DNA from: an uncultured Bacillota bacterium
Lineage (GTDB): Bacteria; Bacillota_I; Bacilli_A; RF39; UBA660
Direction: 5' to 3'
Length of the DNA: 5,379 nt
Assembly: GCA_947383065.1 (NCBI GenBank)
Contig: CANDCB010000077.1
Coordinates: forward strand, 1-5,379
The notes beneath the pieces are model-generated. The model had not been told where the DNA came from. It did no database searches and saw nothing but the letters and a program-made list of their open reading frames with translations. This document shows, piece by piece, positions 1 to 5,379 of this stretch. Positions within the stretch are counted from its first letter, which is position 1. Each line of letters begins with the position of its first letter. Both the position numbers and the translations under genes were made by a program.

Positions 1-34
1 TTAATTACTAAAAATTAAAAATAAGGAGATTTAT

Positions 35-2488
35 ATGGATTCAAAATTAAAAAAGACATCTGGAACATTTAAATTAAATAAACTTGAACCTATCCATAAC
101 TGGTATCCATATACTGAAGGATATTCTTCTTATTTAGTTATTAATGAATTAGAAAACTTAAAAGAATTAAATATTAAGACTTTATATGACCCTTTTGGCG
201 GTACAGGAACAACACCATTAGTTGGTATCAAAAATAATCTTGTATCATATTATAGTGAATCAAATCCCTTTATGTTAAATGTAATTGATACAAAAATTAA
301 TGCAGTTAAAAATTTAATAGATTCCAATGTCAAAACAAAATACTTAGAAAAATTCTTTAATGAAATAAAAATATTAGATTTAAAATATGATAACCAACCT
401 ATTTCTTGGAATGGTTTTGAAAAATATTTTAAAAAAGAAGTTTTATATCAAATACTAAATATTAAAAAAAGAATCAAAGAAGTAAAAAATATTGATTCCC
501 AAAATATATTAATGCTAGCATTATCTTCGATAATTGTCCCAGTATCTAATACCATTAAAAATGGCGATTTAAGATATGCAAATAAAAAAGAATTAGAAAA
601 AAAAGACTTTGATGTCAAAAACCAATTTTTAAATAAACTAAACATAATAATTAATGACATTAATAAAACAGAACCTCTAAGAAAAAAAGCAATTAGAGCC
701 AGTGAAGACACAAGAAATAATAAACTTGTTGATGAAATCGATTGTGTAATTACTTCTCCTCCATATTTAAACGGCACTAATTATATAAGAAATACTAAAT
801 TAGAATTAAAATTAAATGATTTTATTGAATCAGAAAAAGACTTACCTAAACTTCATTCAAAAGGCATTATCTCAGGAATAAATAATGTTTCAAAAAGAAT
901 TGATATAAAAAACAATTTACCTTTTATTAATGAATATATCGAAAAACTAACCCCTGTAGTATACGATTCAAGAATTATAAAAATGGTTATAGGATACTTT
1001 AATGACATGGATGAAGTAATAAAAAAATTAGCTATAGCTATGAAAGATAAAAGTATTTTTATAATGGATATAGGCGATTCTCAATTCGCTGGCGTTCATA
1101 TCCCTACTCATAATATATTAACAGAAATTTGTAAAAGACAAGGCTTTTTAAAATATGACGAAACTATACTTCGTGAAAGAAGATCTAAAAACAAAATGAT
1201 ATTATCTCAAAGAATTTTAAGATTTAAACTAGATAAAAGTAAACCATCAACAATTTCTAATGAGGATATAAAAACAAATGATAATAAACAATTAAATTTA
1301 GATATAAAAAAAATAAAATCCCAAAAAGAGATTAAAAAATTCTATAAAAAAGCTGAAACATTTATGCAAGAAATGCCATATAAAGAAGCTCCCTATTCCG
1401 GCAGAAACTGGGGTCATCCATGGCACTCTCTTTGTTCATATCATGGCAAACTAAAACCAGCCATTGCTTACTTCATGATTAAAAACTTTACTAAAAAAGG
1501 TGACATTATTTTAGACCCATTATCTGGTGTAGGAACAATACCTTTTGAAGCTTGTTTACAAGGAAGAATTGGTATAGGTAATGACTTAAGCGAAATGGCT
1601 TATATTGTTTCTAAAGCTAAATTAGAAAAACCTAAATATCAAGATGTACTTAATGAACTAAATAACTTAGAAAATTATATTAAAGAAAATATCAACACAA
1701 AAGCCACTAAAAATCTTATAAACGAAAATAAAGATTTTGGTTTTAACAAAACCTTAACTGAATATTTTCATCAAGATACATTTAAAGAAATAATATGTGC
1801 AAAAGAATATTTTTTAAATGATATACAAAATATTAGTTCAGAAAAAGCTTTAATATTATCAGCTTTTATGCATGTATTACATGGAAACAGACCATATGCT
1901 TTATCAAGACAATCTCATCCCCTAACTCCATATGCTCCTAAAGGAGAATTTATCTATAAAAATGTTATAGAGCATATAAAAGAAAAAATAGATATTTCTT
2001 ACAAAGTTGAAAATTTTGAAAATTATACATCAGGTCAAGCAATCTATGGTGATTATAGTAAAATTAAAAACCTAAATAATAAAGTTGATTTTATAATATG
2101 TTCACCACCTTTTGCTGACTCTATAAAATTTTATATGCAAAACTGGATGAGATTATGGCTATGCGGTTGGAACAAAGAAGATTTTAAAAATGCCGAAAAT
2201 AAGTTTTTAGATTCTAAACAAAAAAAAGATTTTAGTATATATGATTCTTTTTTTAAAAAATGTTATAAAGTTTTAAAAGACAATGGAAAAGTAATTCTCC
2301 ATTTAGGTAAAACTTCAAAAATAGATATGGCTAAAGAACTTCAAAAATATTCTCAAAAATATTTTGAGACAGTATATGTTGGTATTGAAAATGTTTCAAA
2401 TATTGAAAAACATGGTATAAGTGATAAAGGAAATACTATCCAACATGAATATATGTTTTTAATAAAAAAAAGTACATCAAAAATATGA
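35..2488 (+). CDS. Tandem two-domain DNA amino-methyltransferase (probable N4-cytosine/N6-adenine) of a restriction-modification system
   Basis: Cytoplasmic DNA methyltransferase predicted to transfer a methyl group from S-adenosylmethionine to an exocyclic amino group. It has two catalytic domains. Domain 1 (about residues 17-398) has an upstream WYPYTEGYSS region, cofactor motif DPFGGTGTT (52-60), an acidic motif II near E75, catalytic TSPPY (240-244) and a closing SQRILRFK segment. A Lys/Asn-rich linker (about 399-440) follows. Domain 2 (about 450-817) has DPLSGVGT (494-501), GNDLS (515-519), the conserved-looking GNRPYALSRQSHP (618-630) and catalytic CSPPF (689-693). Motif I precedes motif IV by 180-195 residues in both, the alpha-type order with the target-recognition region between. 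SPP(Y/F) is typical of N4-cytosine enzymes in this family, but the modified base is inferred. AAGGAG at 23-28, 6 nt before the ATG, fixes the start; the promoter lies outside the window. At 817 residues it is about twice the size of a single-domain enzyme. It converges on the HNH nuclease gene, its likely partner. Confidence 0.93.
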   Translation: MDSKLKKTSGTFKLNKLEPIHNWYPYTEGYSSYLVINELENLKELNIKTLYDPFGGTGTTPLVGIKNNLVSYYSESNPFMLNVIDTKINAVKNLIDSNVKTKYLEKFFNEIKILDLKYDNQPISWNGFEKYFKKEVLYQILNIKKRIKEVKNIDSQNILMLALSSIIVPVSNTIKNGDLRYANKKELEKKDFDVKNQFLNKLNIIINDINKTEPLRKKAIRASEDTRNNKLVDEIDCVITSPPYLNGTNYIRNTKLELKLNDFIESEKDLPKLHSKGIISGINNVSKRIDIKNNLPFINEYIEKLTPVVYDSRIIKMVIGYFNDMDEVIKKLAIAMKDKSIFIMDIGDSQFAGVHIPTHNILTEICKRQGFLKYDETILRERRSKNKMILSQRILRFKLDKSKPSTISNEDIKTNDNKQLNLDIKKIKSQKEIKKFYKKAETFMQEMPYKEAPYSGRNWGHPWHSLCSYHGKLKPAIAYFMIKNFTKKGDIILDPLSGVGTIPFEACLQGRIGIGNDLSEMAYIVSKAKLEKPKYQDVLNELNNLENYIKENINTKATKNLINENKDFGFNKTLTEYFHQDTFKEIICAKEYFLNDIQNISSEKALILSAFMHVLHGNRPYALSRQSHPLTPYAPKGEFIYKNVIEHIKEKIDISYKVENFENYTSGQAIYGDYSKIKNLNNKVDFIICSPPFADSIKFYMQNWMRLWLCGWNKEDFKNAENKFLDSKQKKDFSIYDSFFKKCYKVLKDNGKVILHLGKTSKIDMAKELQKYSQKYFETVYVGIENVSNIEKHGISDKGNTIQHEYMFLIKKSTSKI

Positions 2489-2492
2489 TGTA
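2464..2492 (-). terminator. Intrinsic terminator of the HNH nuclease gene
   Basis: Read on the minus strand, a perfect 7-bp stem (TACATCA at 2473-2479 with TGATGTA at 2486-2492, 6-nt loop) is followed after one C by eight T (complement of the A run 2464-2471). It lies 37-65 nt past the nuclease stop codon and sits wholly or almost wholly inside the end of the methyltransferase gene, including that gene's TGA stop. The stem is short and AT-rich, but the T tract is strong. Confidence 0.6.
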
Positions 2493-2499
2493 TCTTATC

Positions 2500-2530
2500 A
2501 AGATATGTATAAATTAGTACATATCTTTTT
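2500..2530 (+). terminator. Intrinsic terminator of the methyltransferase gene
   Basis: A perfect 10-bp stem (AAGATATGTA at 2500-2509 with TACATATCTT at 2518-2527, 8-nt loop) starts 12 nt after the methyltransferase stop. It is followed by a T-rich tract (T run to 2530, then ATTTTAT). The T tract runs into the stop codon of the convergent nuclease gene. The stem is AT-rich, as expected at this base composition. Confidence 0.65.
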
Positions 2531-4010
2531 ATTTTATAGTTACAGATGTTGGGTAATGACCTGTCCTATTCTTATATTCCTCAGCCAAATCAACTATACC
2601 ATTAATAACTCTTTTTAAAGAATCATTAATCTTATCAGCAGTTTTAATACCATCTCTAATTTTTTGATATTCTGGCCTCATTAAAAAATCATCATAAAAC
2701 CATATAACATTTTCTATCAATAAACTTAAAACATCAACATTTACATTTCTACTACATAATATATCTAAACTTAAACCTGTAATTTTACTTAATTCTACTA
2801 ATTCTTCATGCGTATAATAATCAACAGGAAAATGATCACTTTTTTGTGAATTATGTGTTGAACATAAACAAGTAGCTGTTTCATCCAACCTATAAAGATA
2901 AGCTAAAGGCATCGTATGATCAAGGTTCATTTCTGTTATATCTAGTTCTTTTTTACATTTAAAACATTTACGGTCAAATTTATTCCAAATATATTCAGTA
3001 AATTCTTTTTTATTTGTTCTTTCAAATTCAAAATGAACCAAGTTTTTATTAAGCAAATAATTAACTAAAACTTCAATTGCCCGTCTTCTTAAACCATCTT
3101 CTTTAAATTGCTGAGCATTTCTTTGAGGATTTAAAGGCATATTTACAAAAAACTTTTTACAAGCCTTACATTCTAATTGATGCCCATAATGAGATACAAT
3201 TTTACCATTATAAACTTTAATATTTGCATCTTTTAATTTTTGAATATCTACTTTATTTTGAATCGTATATAAACTAAAAGTTGAATGTCTACAAGGAGCC
3301 AACTTTTTACAGTGTAAAGAAAAACTTAATGTACTTGTTTCATTAAATATGTTTATAGGAAGATATCTCCCACACCTATTACAACTTTTTAATACTACCA
3401 ATTTCCCTTCACAAAATTGTTGATTAGAAATCAAATAAGATTCAATAGGCAATTCTGTTTCTAAATAATATAAATATGGTATACACATATTTGTTTTTTG
3501 TGAAAAGCTTTCTAAAAAAATATCATCAAAAAATTCTTCTTTTTGTAAGGAATTAAAATCAAAACTTATAAATTCTATTTCATATCCAGAAGCTTCACTA
3601 CTAATTATCATTTCAATTTTTACATTTCTTAATATCTTATCACCTAATATAGGTATCTCTAAATGAAATCCTATATTATTCCAATTATTAGAATTTAATA
3701 CTGTTTTATTCTGTAAAACCGTAGAATAACTTTTTTTATCATATTCATAATTAACTTTATATGTAATATCTACTTTATTATTTATATAGATATATCCACC
3801 AAAACATAATATTCCAAATTCTTTATTAAATAATTCATAAAGTAGTATTTCATCCTTTTCAAATATCAGTACTTCTTTATTGGAATTAATTGTTAACTTT
3901 TGTGAATTTAATATAATACATTCCCCACCAGTTGTTTCATTACAAGTATGATAACCACTTTTTCTTGTTACACTTCTTCTTTGATAAGTTCTTAAAACAT
4001 TTTGTTTCAT
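2529..4010 (-). CDS. HNH-family restriction endonuclease with multiple zinc-binding Cys/His motifs
   Basis: Predicted DNA-cleaving partner of the convergent methyltransferase, 493 residues from ATG at 4010. The C-terminal HNH (beta-beta-alpha-metal) motif has C349-x2-C352, then NLDHTMPL with D364/H365 (H365 the expected general base), then LCSTHNSQK with C383, H386, N387 and K390. C349, C352, C383 and H386 probably hold a structural zinc; the usual LCxxCN reads LCxxHN here. Upstream are further ligand pairs, C210-x2-C213, C234, C240/H242 and H277/C281-x2-C284, followed by an Arg-rich GLRRRAIEVL helix. Residues 1 to about 200 show no known motif and may recognise DNA. HNH type IIS nucleases such as MnlI also place HNH C-terminally, which is family knowledge and not proof of kinship. 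A GTG at 4022 is in frame, but GTGAGG at 4022-4017 lies 6 nt before ATG 4010 and acts better as the Shine-Dalgarno. The gene has its own promoter (4074-4047) and terminator. The target sequence cannot be read from the protein; a modification-dependent nuclease is the main alternative. Confidence 0.87.
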   Translation of the reverse strand: MKQNVLRTYQRRSVTRKSGYHTCNETTGGECIILNSQKLTINSNKEVLIFEKDEILLYELFNKEFGILCFGGYIYINNKVDITYKVNYEYDKKSYSTVLQNKTVLNSNNWNNIGFHLEIPILGDKILRNVKIEMIISSEASGYEIEFISFDFNSLQKEEFFDDIFLESFSQKTNMCIPYLYYLETELPIESYLISNQQFCEGKLVVLKSCNRCGRYLPINIFNETSTLSFSLHCKKLAPCRHSTFSLYTIQNKVDIQKLKDANIKVYNGKIVSHYGHQLECKACKKFFVNMPLNPQRNAQQFKEDGLRRRAIEVLVNYLLNKNLVHFEFERTNKKEFTEYIWNKFDRKCFKCKKELDITEMNLDHTMPLAYLYRLDETATCLCSTHNSQKSDHFPVDYYTHEELVELSKITGLSLDILCSRNVNVDVLSLLIENVIWFYDDFLMRPEYQKIRDGIKTADKINDSLKRVINGIVDLAEEYKNRTGHYPTSVTIK

Positions 4011-4016
4011 AGACAA

Positions 4017-4022
4017 CCTCAC
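4017..4022 (-). promoter_or_regulatory. Shine-Dalgarno site deciding the nuclease start
   Basis: Minus-strand GTGAGG (4022-4017) is followed by a 6-nt spacer and ATG at 4010. The GTG at its 5' end is in frame but would itself have no upstream purine-rich site, so ATG 4010 is preferred. The site also forms part of one arm of the 9-bp inverted repeat described separately. Confidence 0.65.
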
Positions 4023-4042
4023 ATAAAACTTTTAGTAATATA

Positions 4043-4055
4043 TGTTATTATAACA
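4043..4055. repeat. 13-bp palindrome on the nuclease -10 box
   Basis: TGTTATTATAACA has perfect 6-bp arms (TGTTAT/ATAACA) around one central base and contains the whole extended -10 of the nuclease promoter. A protein bound here would block RNA polymerase. AT-rich palindromes also arise by chance, so an operator role is only a suggestion. Confidence 0.4.
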
Positions 4056-4074
4056 GATTTTATTATTATGTGAG
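4047..4074 (-). promoter_or_regulatory. Sigma-A-type promoter of the nuclease gene with extended -10
   Basis: On the minus strand the -10 box TATAAT (4052-4047) is preceded by TGT, giving an extended -10 (TGTTATAAT, 4055-4047). A -35-like CTCACA (4074-4069, 4 of 6 consensus bases) lies 16 nt upstream. The predicted transcription start is near 4040, leaving a leader of about 30 nt. The -35 box overlaps one inverted-repeat arm and the -10 box overlaps a palindrome, which fits a controlled promoter. Confidence 0.65.
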
Positions 4075-4088
4075 TTATTTAATTTTTG

Positions 4089-4179
4089 TTGATTATCTTT
4101 CTAGACAAGAAATTAATATAATAGATTTATTTAAATATTTAAAAATAATTATGCACCATCGACACCTGGCGATAATCAA
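4089..4179. repeat. Perfect 9-bp inverted repeat around the GC-rich hairpin region
   Basis: TTGATTATC (4089-4097) and GATAATCAA (4171-4179) are exact reverse complements 73 bp apart. The right arm overlaps the probable terminator stem at 4141-4178, so a transcript reading through could form an alternative long-range pairing. A further 14-bp AT-only palindrome (4130-4143) lies between the arms. No function is known. Confidence 0.35.
4141..4178 (-). terminator. Probable intrinsic terminator downstream of the amber-split gene
   Basis: On the minus strand, TGATTATCGCC (4178-4168) can pair with GGTG (4157-4154) and, past one bulged C, ATAATTA (4152-4146). This gives an 11-bp stem with a bulge, two G-U pairs and a 10-nt loop. 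Five T follow (complement of 4145-4141). It starts 14 nt after the TAG at 4192 and would insulate the nuclease promoter downstream. The GC-rich upper stem stands out against the AT-rich surroundings. Confidence 0.5.
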
Positions 4180-4191
4180 TGTGTAACTATC

Positions 4192-4572
4192 CTATTTAAT
4201 TTTTGAAATTTTCTTAATTTTTTTATATCCTTCGCATCCAATTATCTCAATTGAATTAATGTTCTTTATTGCTTTACTTAAAGTTTCTGCAACTTGTACA
4301 GGTACATAAGAAATATAAGGAGAAGAATTTACTATAGATTTTAATAAATTCTTTTTCATATCATATATTTTCCAAAATTGGTTAATATCATAATTCGGAT
4401 TAGCTTTCATTAATTCATCTATCATTCCTACAAAAATGTCAGCTTGTTTTCTACCTTCTTTATCGGGAATTTCTTTTTCGACAATAATTTTTTTTAACTC
4501 CTTCATATTAGGAGTAACTGAAATATTATTTATACTTTCCATTAAAAAGTTATTACAGTTAGTATCTAACAT
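4192..4572 (-). CDS. Hypothetical protein, probable C-terminal part of the amber-split gene
   Basis: 126 residues from ATG at 4572, or 116 from the second Met at residue 11. Composition is Lys-, Ile- and Asn-rich and predicted mostly helical, with no signal peptide or transmembrane segment and no motif I recognise. The only purine-rich stretch before the ATG, AAGG, ends one base from it, too close for initiation, and the second Met has none. The frame continues upstream without a stop to the TAG that ends the 4600-4956 reading frame. It is therefore probably not translated alone, unless by reinitiation or readthrough. Confidence 0.45.
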   Translation of the reverse strand: MLDTNCNNFLMESINNISVTPNMKELKKIIVEKEIPDKEGRKQADIFVGMIDELMKANPNYDINQFWKIYDMKKNLLKSIVNSSPYISYVPVQVAETLSKAIKNINSIEIIGCEGYKKIKKISKIK

Positions 4573-4599
4573 ACCTTGAATATTAAAATATTGTTGATG

Positions 4600-4956
4600 C
4601 TACAATTGTTTCACAAATATTAATTGCTCCCTAATACTTAAAGCACATTCATAAAACTGACTTATAGTTTTAAAACTATATGAATCTATTTTCTTGATGA
4701 ACAAATGCCTGTACTTTTCCCATTGGTTATCGTTGATTATATCAAGAGTCTCATAAAAAGCTTTTTCATTTATAGTATTATCAACGAAAATCTTATTTAT
4801 AGCTAACAATTTTTCTTTTAATTCCTCAATTTGGTTTATTATTAATGCTGCTGCTTCTCTTTTTCTACGTCTATCTTGCCAAAAATAAGTTATAAATCCA
4901 GCTGCTCCAACAAAAATTAATAAAAGATTAACCCAATTATCAACTACAAAATCCAT
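4600..4956 (-). CDS. Hypothetical single-pass membrane protein, probable N-terminal part of the amber-split gene
   Basis: 118 residues from ATG at 4956. Residues about 5-24 (NWVNLLLIFVGAAGFITYFW) form a transmembrane helix. QDRRRKR follows directly, so by the positive-inside rule the rest faces the cytoplasm. Residues about 33-50 (IINQIEELKEKLLAINKI) look amphipathic or coiled-coil, and the remainder is helical, ending SIREQLIFVKQL at the TAG. A TTG at 4965 is also in frame, but AGGAG (4970-4966) abuts it and is well spaced (9 nt) for the ATG. A strong promoter lies just upstream. Function unknown; small membrane-anchored proteins of this shape are common in Bacillota. The product may be a truncated remnant. 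Confidence 0.65.
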   Translation of the reverse strand: MDFVVDNWVNLLLIFVGAAGFITYFWQDRRRKREAAALIINQIEELKEKLLAINKIFVDNTINEKAFYETLDIINDNQWEKYRHLFIKKIDSYSFKTISQFYECALSIREQLIFVKQL

Positions 4957-4965
4957 GTATACCAA

Positions 4966-4970
4966 CTCCT
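4966..4970 (-). promoter_or_regulatory. Shine-Dalgarno site selecting ATG 4956
   Basis: Minus-strand AGGAG (4970-4966) lies 9 nt before ATG 4956 and directly touches the alternative TTG at 4965, so the ATG is the supported start. Confidence 0.65.
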
Positions 4971-4981
4971 AGTAGTTCTAT

Positions 4982-5010
4982 ATTATAAAGATTTTTATCT
5001 ATTTTGTAAA
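4982..5010 (-). promoter_or_regulatory. Strong sigma-A-type promoter of the amber-split gene
   Basis: On the minus strand, TTTACA (5010-5005, 5 of 6 consensus bases) and TATAAT (4987-4982, exact) are separated by 17 nt. The predicted start near 4975 would give a short leader of about 20 nt that includes the AGGAG site. It separates this gene transcriptionally from the unknown gene at the right edge. Confidence 0.75.
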
Positions 5011-5063
5011 TATAGTTATTAAGAATAAAATATTTATTTTCAACCACAAAGTATAATTCATTA

Positions 5064-5379
5064 TTATTTATTTAATAAGTTCATTAAATACTTGTCTATA
5101 TTTTCTTCGTTATTGTTAATTTCATTATTTAATTCTTTTGATTCTTCTTTAATCTTTTCTATTACATCCTTATATTTATCAACAATGTGGCTGTTTATTT
5201 CCCAGTGCAGATATTTTTCATATTTACTCAAATATTCTGAATTCAGTTTATTTATATCCATTTTAGTAAAGTTCAAAAGCCAGCCTAATGCTAAACAAAT
5301 CATATCTATATGATCTTTTTCATCTTTACATAAATATTTTAAACAACAATATAATAATATTCTTAAAAAATCAGATATT
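5064..5379 (-). CDS. Hypothetical protein, 5'-truncated by the window edge
   Basis: The stop TAA is at 5066-5064. Reading back on the minus strand, the frame is open to the window edge (first whole codon at 5378), giving at least 104 residues. An internal ATG at 5303 would give 79 residues, but it has no Shine-Dalgarno upstream and the 25 residues before it are equally coding-like (Leu-, Cys- and Lys-rich, ISDFLRILLYCCLKYLCKDE), so the real start is probably beyond the window. The N-terminal half seen here is hydrophobic/helical; the C-terminal 45 residues are Lys/Glu/Asn-rich and probably coiled-coil (KDVIEKIKEESKELNNEI). No family recognised. No convincing terminator follows it before the next promoter. 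Confidence 0.6.
   Translation of the reverse strand, partial: ISDFLRILLYCCLKYLCKDEKDHIDMICLALGWLLNFTKMDINKLNSEYLSKYEKYLHWEINSHIVDKYKDVIEKIKEESKELNNEINNNEENIDKYLMNLLNK

Larger units (their letters stand above)
4018..4074. repeat. Perfect 9-bp inverted repeat bracketing the nuclease promoter and leader
   Basis: CTCACATAA at 4018-4026 and TTATGTGAG at 4066-4074 are exact reverse complements, 39 bp apart. One arm covers the -35 box of the nuclease promoter and the other covers its Shine-Dalgarno. The upstream arm is not transcribed from the predicted start, so any role would be at the DNA level, for example a paired operator. The repeat is seen directly; the role is inferred. Confidence 0.5.
4192..4956 (-). 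pseudogene. Unknown membrane-anchored protein gene interrupted by an in-frame TAG
   Basis: The frames 4956-4600 and 4572-4192 share one phase. After the TAG at 4602-4600 the frame stays open for nine codons (HQQYFNIQG) up to the next Met and then to TAG at 4194-4192. The second part has no usable ribosome-binding site, while the first has a strong promoter and AGGAG. The simplest reading is one gene of about 254 codons (N-terminal transmembrane helix, helical cytoplasmic body) in which a codon such as CAG became TAG. Alternatives are two separate genes, amber readthrough or a base-call error. Function unknown; no family recognised. Confidence 0.6.

Noticed and set aside
1..34. End of an upstream gene or a promoter before the methyltransferase
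   Set aside because: Only 34 AT-rich bases are visible. Apart from the ribosome-binding site, nothing can be assigned.
597..604. Run of eight A in the methyltransferase gene as a phase-variation tract
   Set aside because: Several A7-A8 runs occur in this gene because of AAA/AAT codons in AT-rich DNA. None is long enough or suitably placed to argue for slippage control, and the frame is intact.
448..777. 109-codon open frame on the minus strand inside the methyltransferase gene
   Set aside because: It is antisense to well-conserved catalytic sequence, is composed of Phe/Ser/Leu-rich residues typical of a complementary-strand shadow, and has no supporting context.
35..4010. Membership in BREX or DISARM defence islands
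   Set aside because: Neither the methyltransferase layout nor the HNH protein matches their core genes, and no helicase, PglZ-like or phospholipase D-like protein is present in the window.
4151..4186. 11-codon plus-strand reading frame starting at ATG 4151
   Set aside because: There is no Shine-Dalgarno or promoter, and the stretch is better explained by the hairpin on the other strand.
5024..5038. AATAAA/TTTATT hairpin as terminator of the right-edge gene
   Set aside because: The stem has only six A-T pairs with a 3-nt loop, and no T tract follows on the minus strand.
5092..5313. 73-codon open frame on the plus strand
   Set aside because: It is antisense to the truncated minus-strand gene at the right edge, is Ser/Phe/Leu-rich as expected for a shadow, and lacks a ribosome-binding site.

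Overview
The window is very AT-rich and has canonical Shine-Dalgarno sites (AAGGAG, AGGAG), sigma-A-like promoters (TTTACA-17-TATAAT and an extended -10), and TGA, TAA and TAG all used as stops. This fits a low-GC Bacillota such as a Clostridium-like organism. Fusobacteria cannot be excluded from composition alone, and no genus can be assigned.

Left part (35-4010): two convergent genes that together look like a restriction-modification system. The plus-strand gene (35-2488) encodes an 817-residue DNA methyltransferase. It contains two complete amino-methyltransferase domains in tandem, each with a DPxxGxGT cofactor motif followed at a distance by an SPP(Y/F) catalytic motif. The minus-strand gene (4010-2529) encodes a 493-residue protein with several Cys/His zinc-ligand pairs and a C-terminal HNH nuclease motif, most likely the cognate restriction endonuclease. 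Two fused methylating domains beside one nuclease fit an asymmetric (type IIS-like) target whose two strands are modified separately; that target model is inference. The two stop codons are 40 bp apart. Between and across them lie two back-to-back terminator hairpins, each overlapping the end of the other gene.

Middle (4011-4191): an intergenic region rich in inverted repeats. It holds a good promoter and ribosome-binding site for the nuclease gene, a 13-bp palindrome on the -10 box, and a perfect 9-bp inverted repeat whose arms cover the -35 box and the Shine-Dalgarno. This suggests a regulated nuclease promoter. It also holds the probable terminator of the next gene, which contains the only clearly GC-rich block in the window.

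Right part (4192-5379): minus-strand genes of unknown function. The reading frames at 4956-4600 (N-terminal membrane segment plus helical region) and 4572-4192 are in the same frame. They are separated only by one TAG and nine open codons, with no plausible ribosome-binding site for the second. They are best read as one gene of about 254 codons broken by an amber codon, still carrying a strong promoter. At the right edge a third unknown gene (stop at 5064) is open to the end of the window and so is 5'-truncated here.

No tRNA, rRNA, CRISPR array, insertion sequence or integrase was seen.
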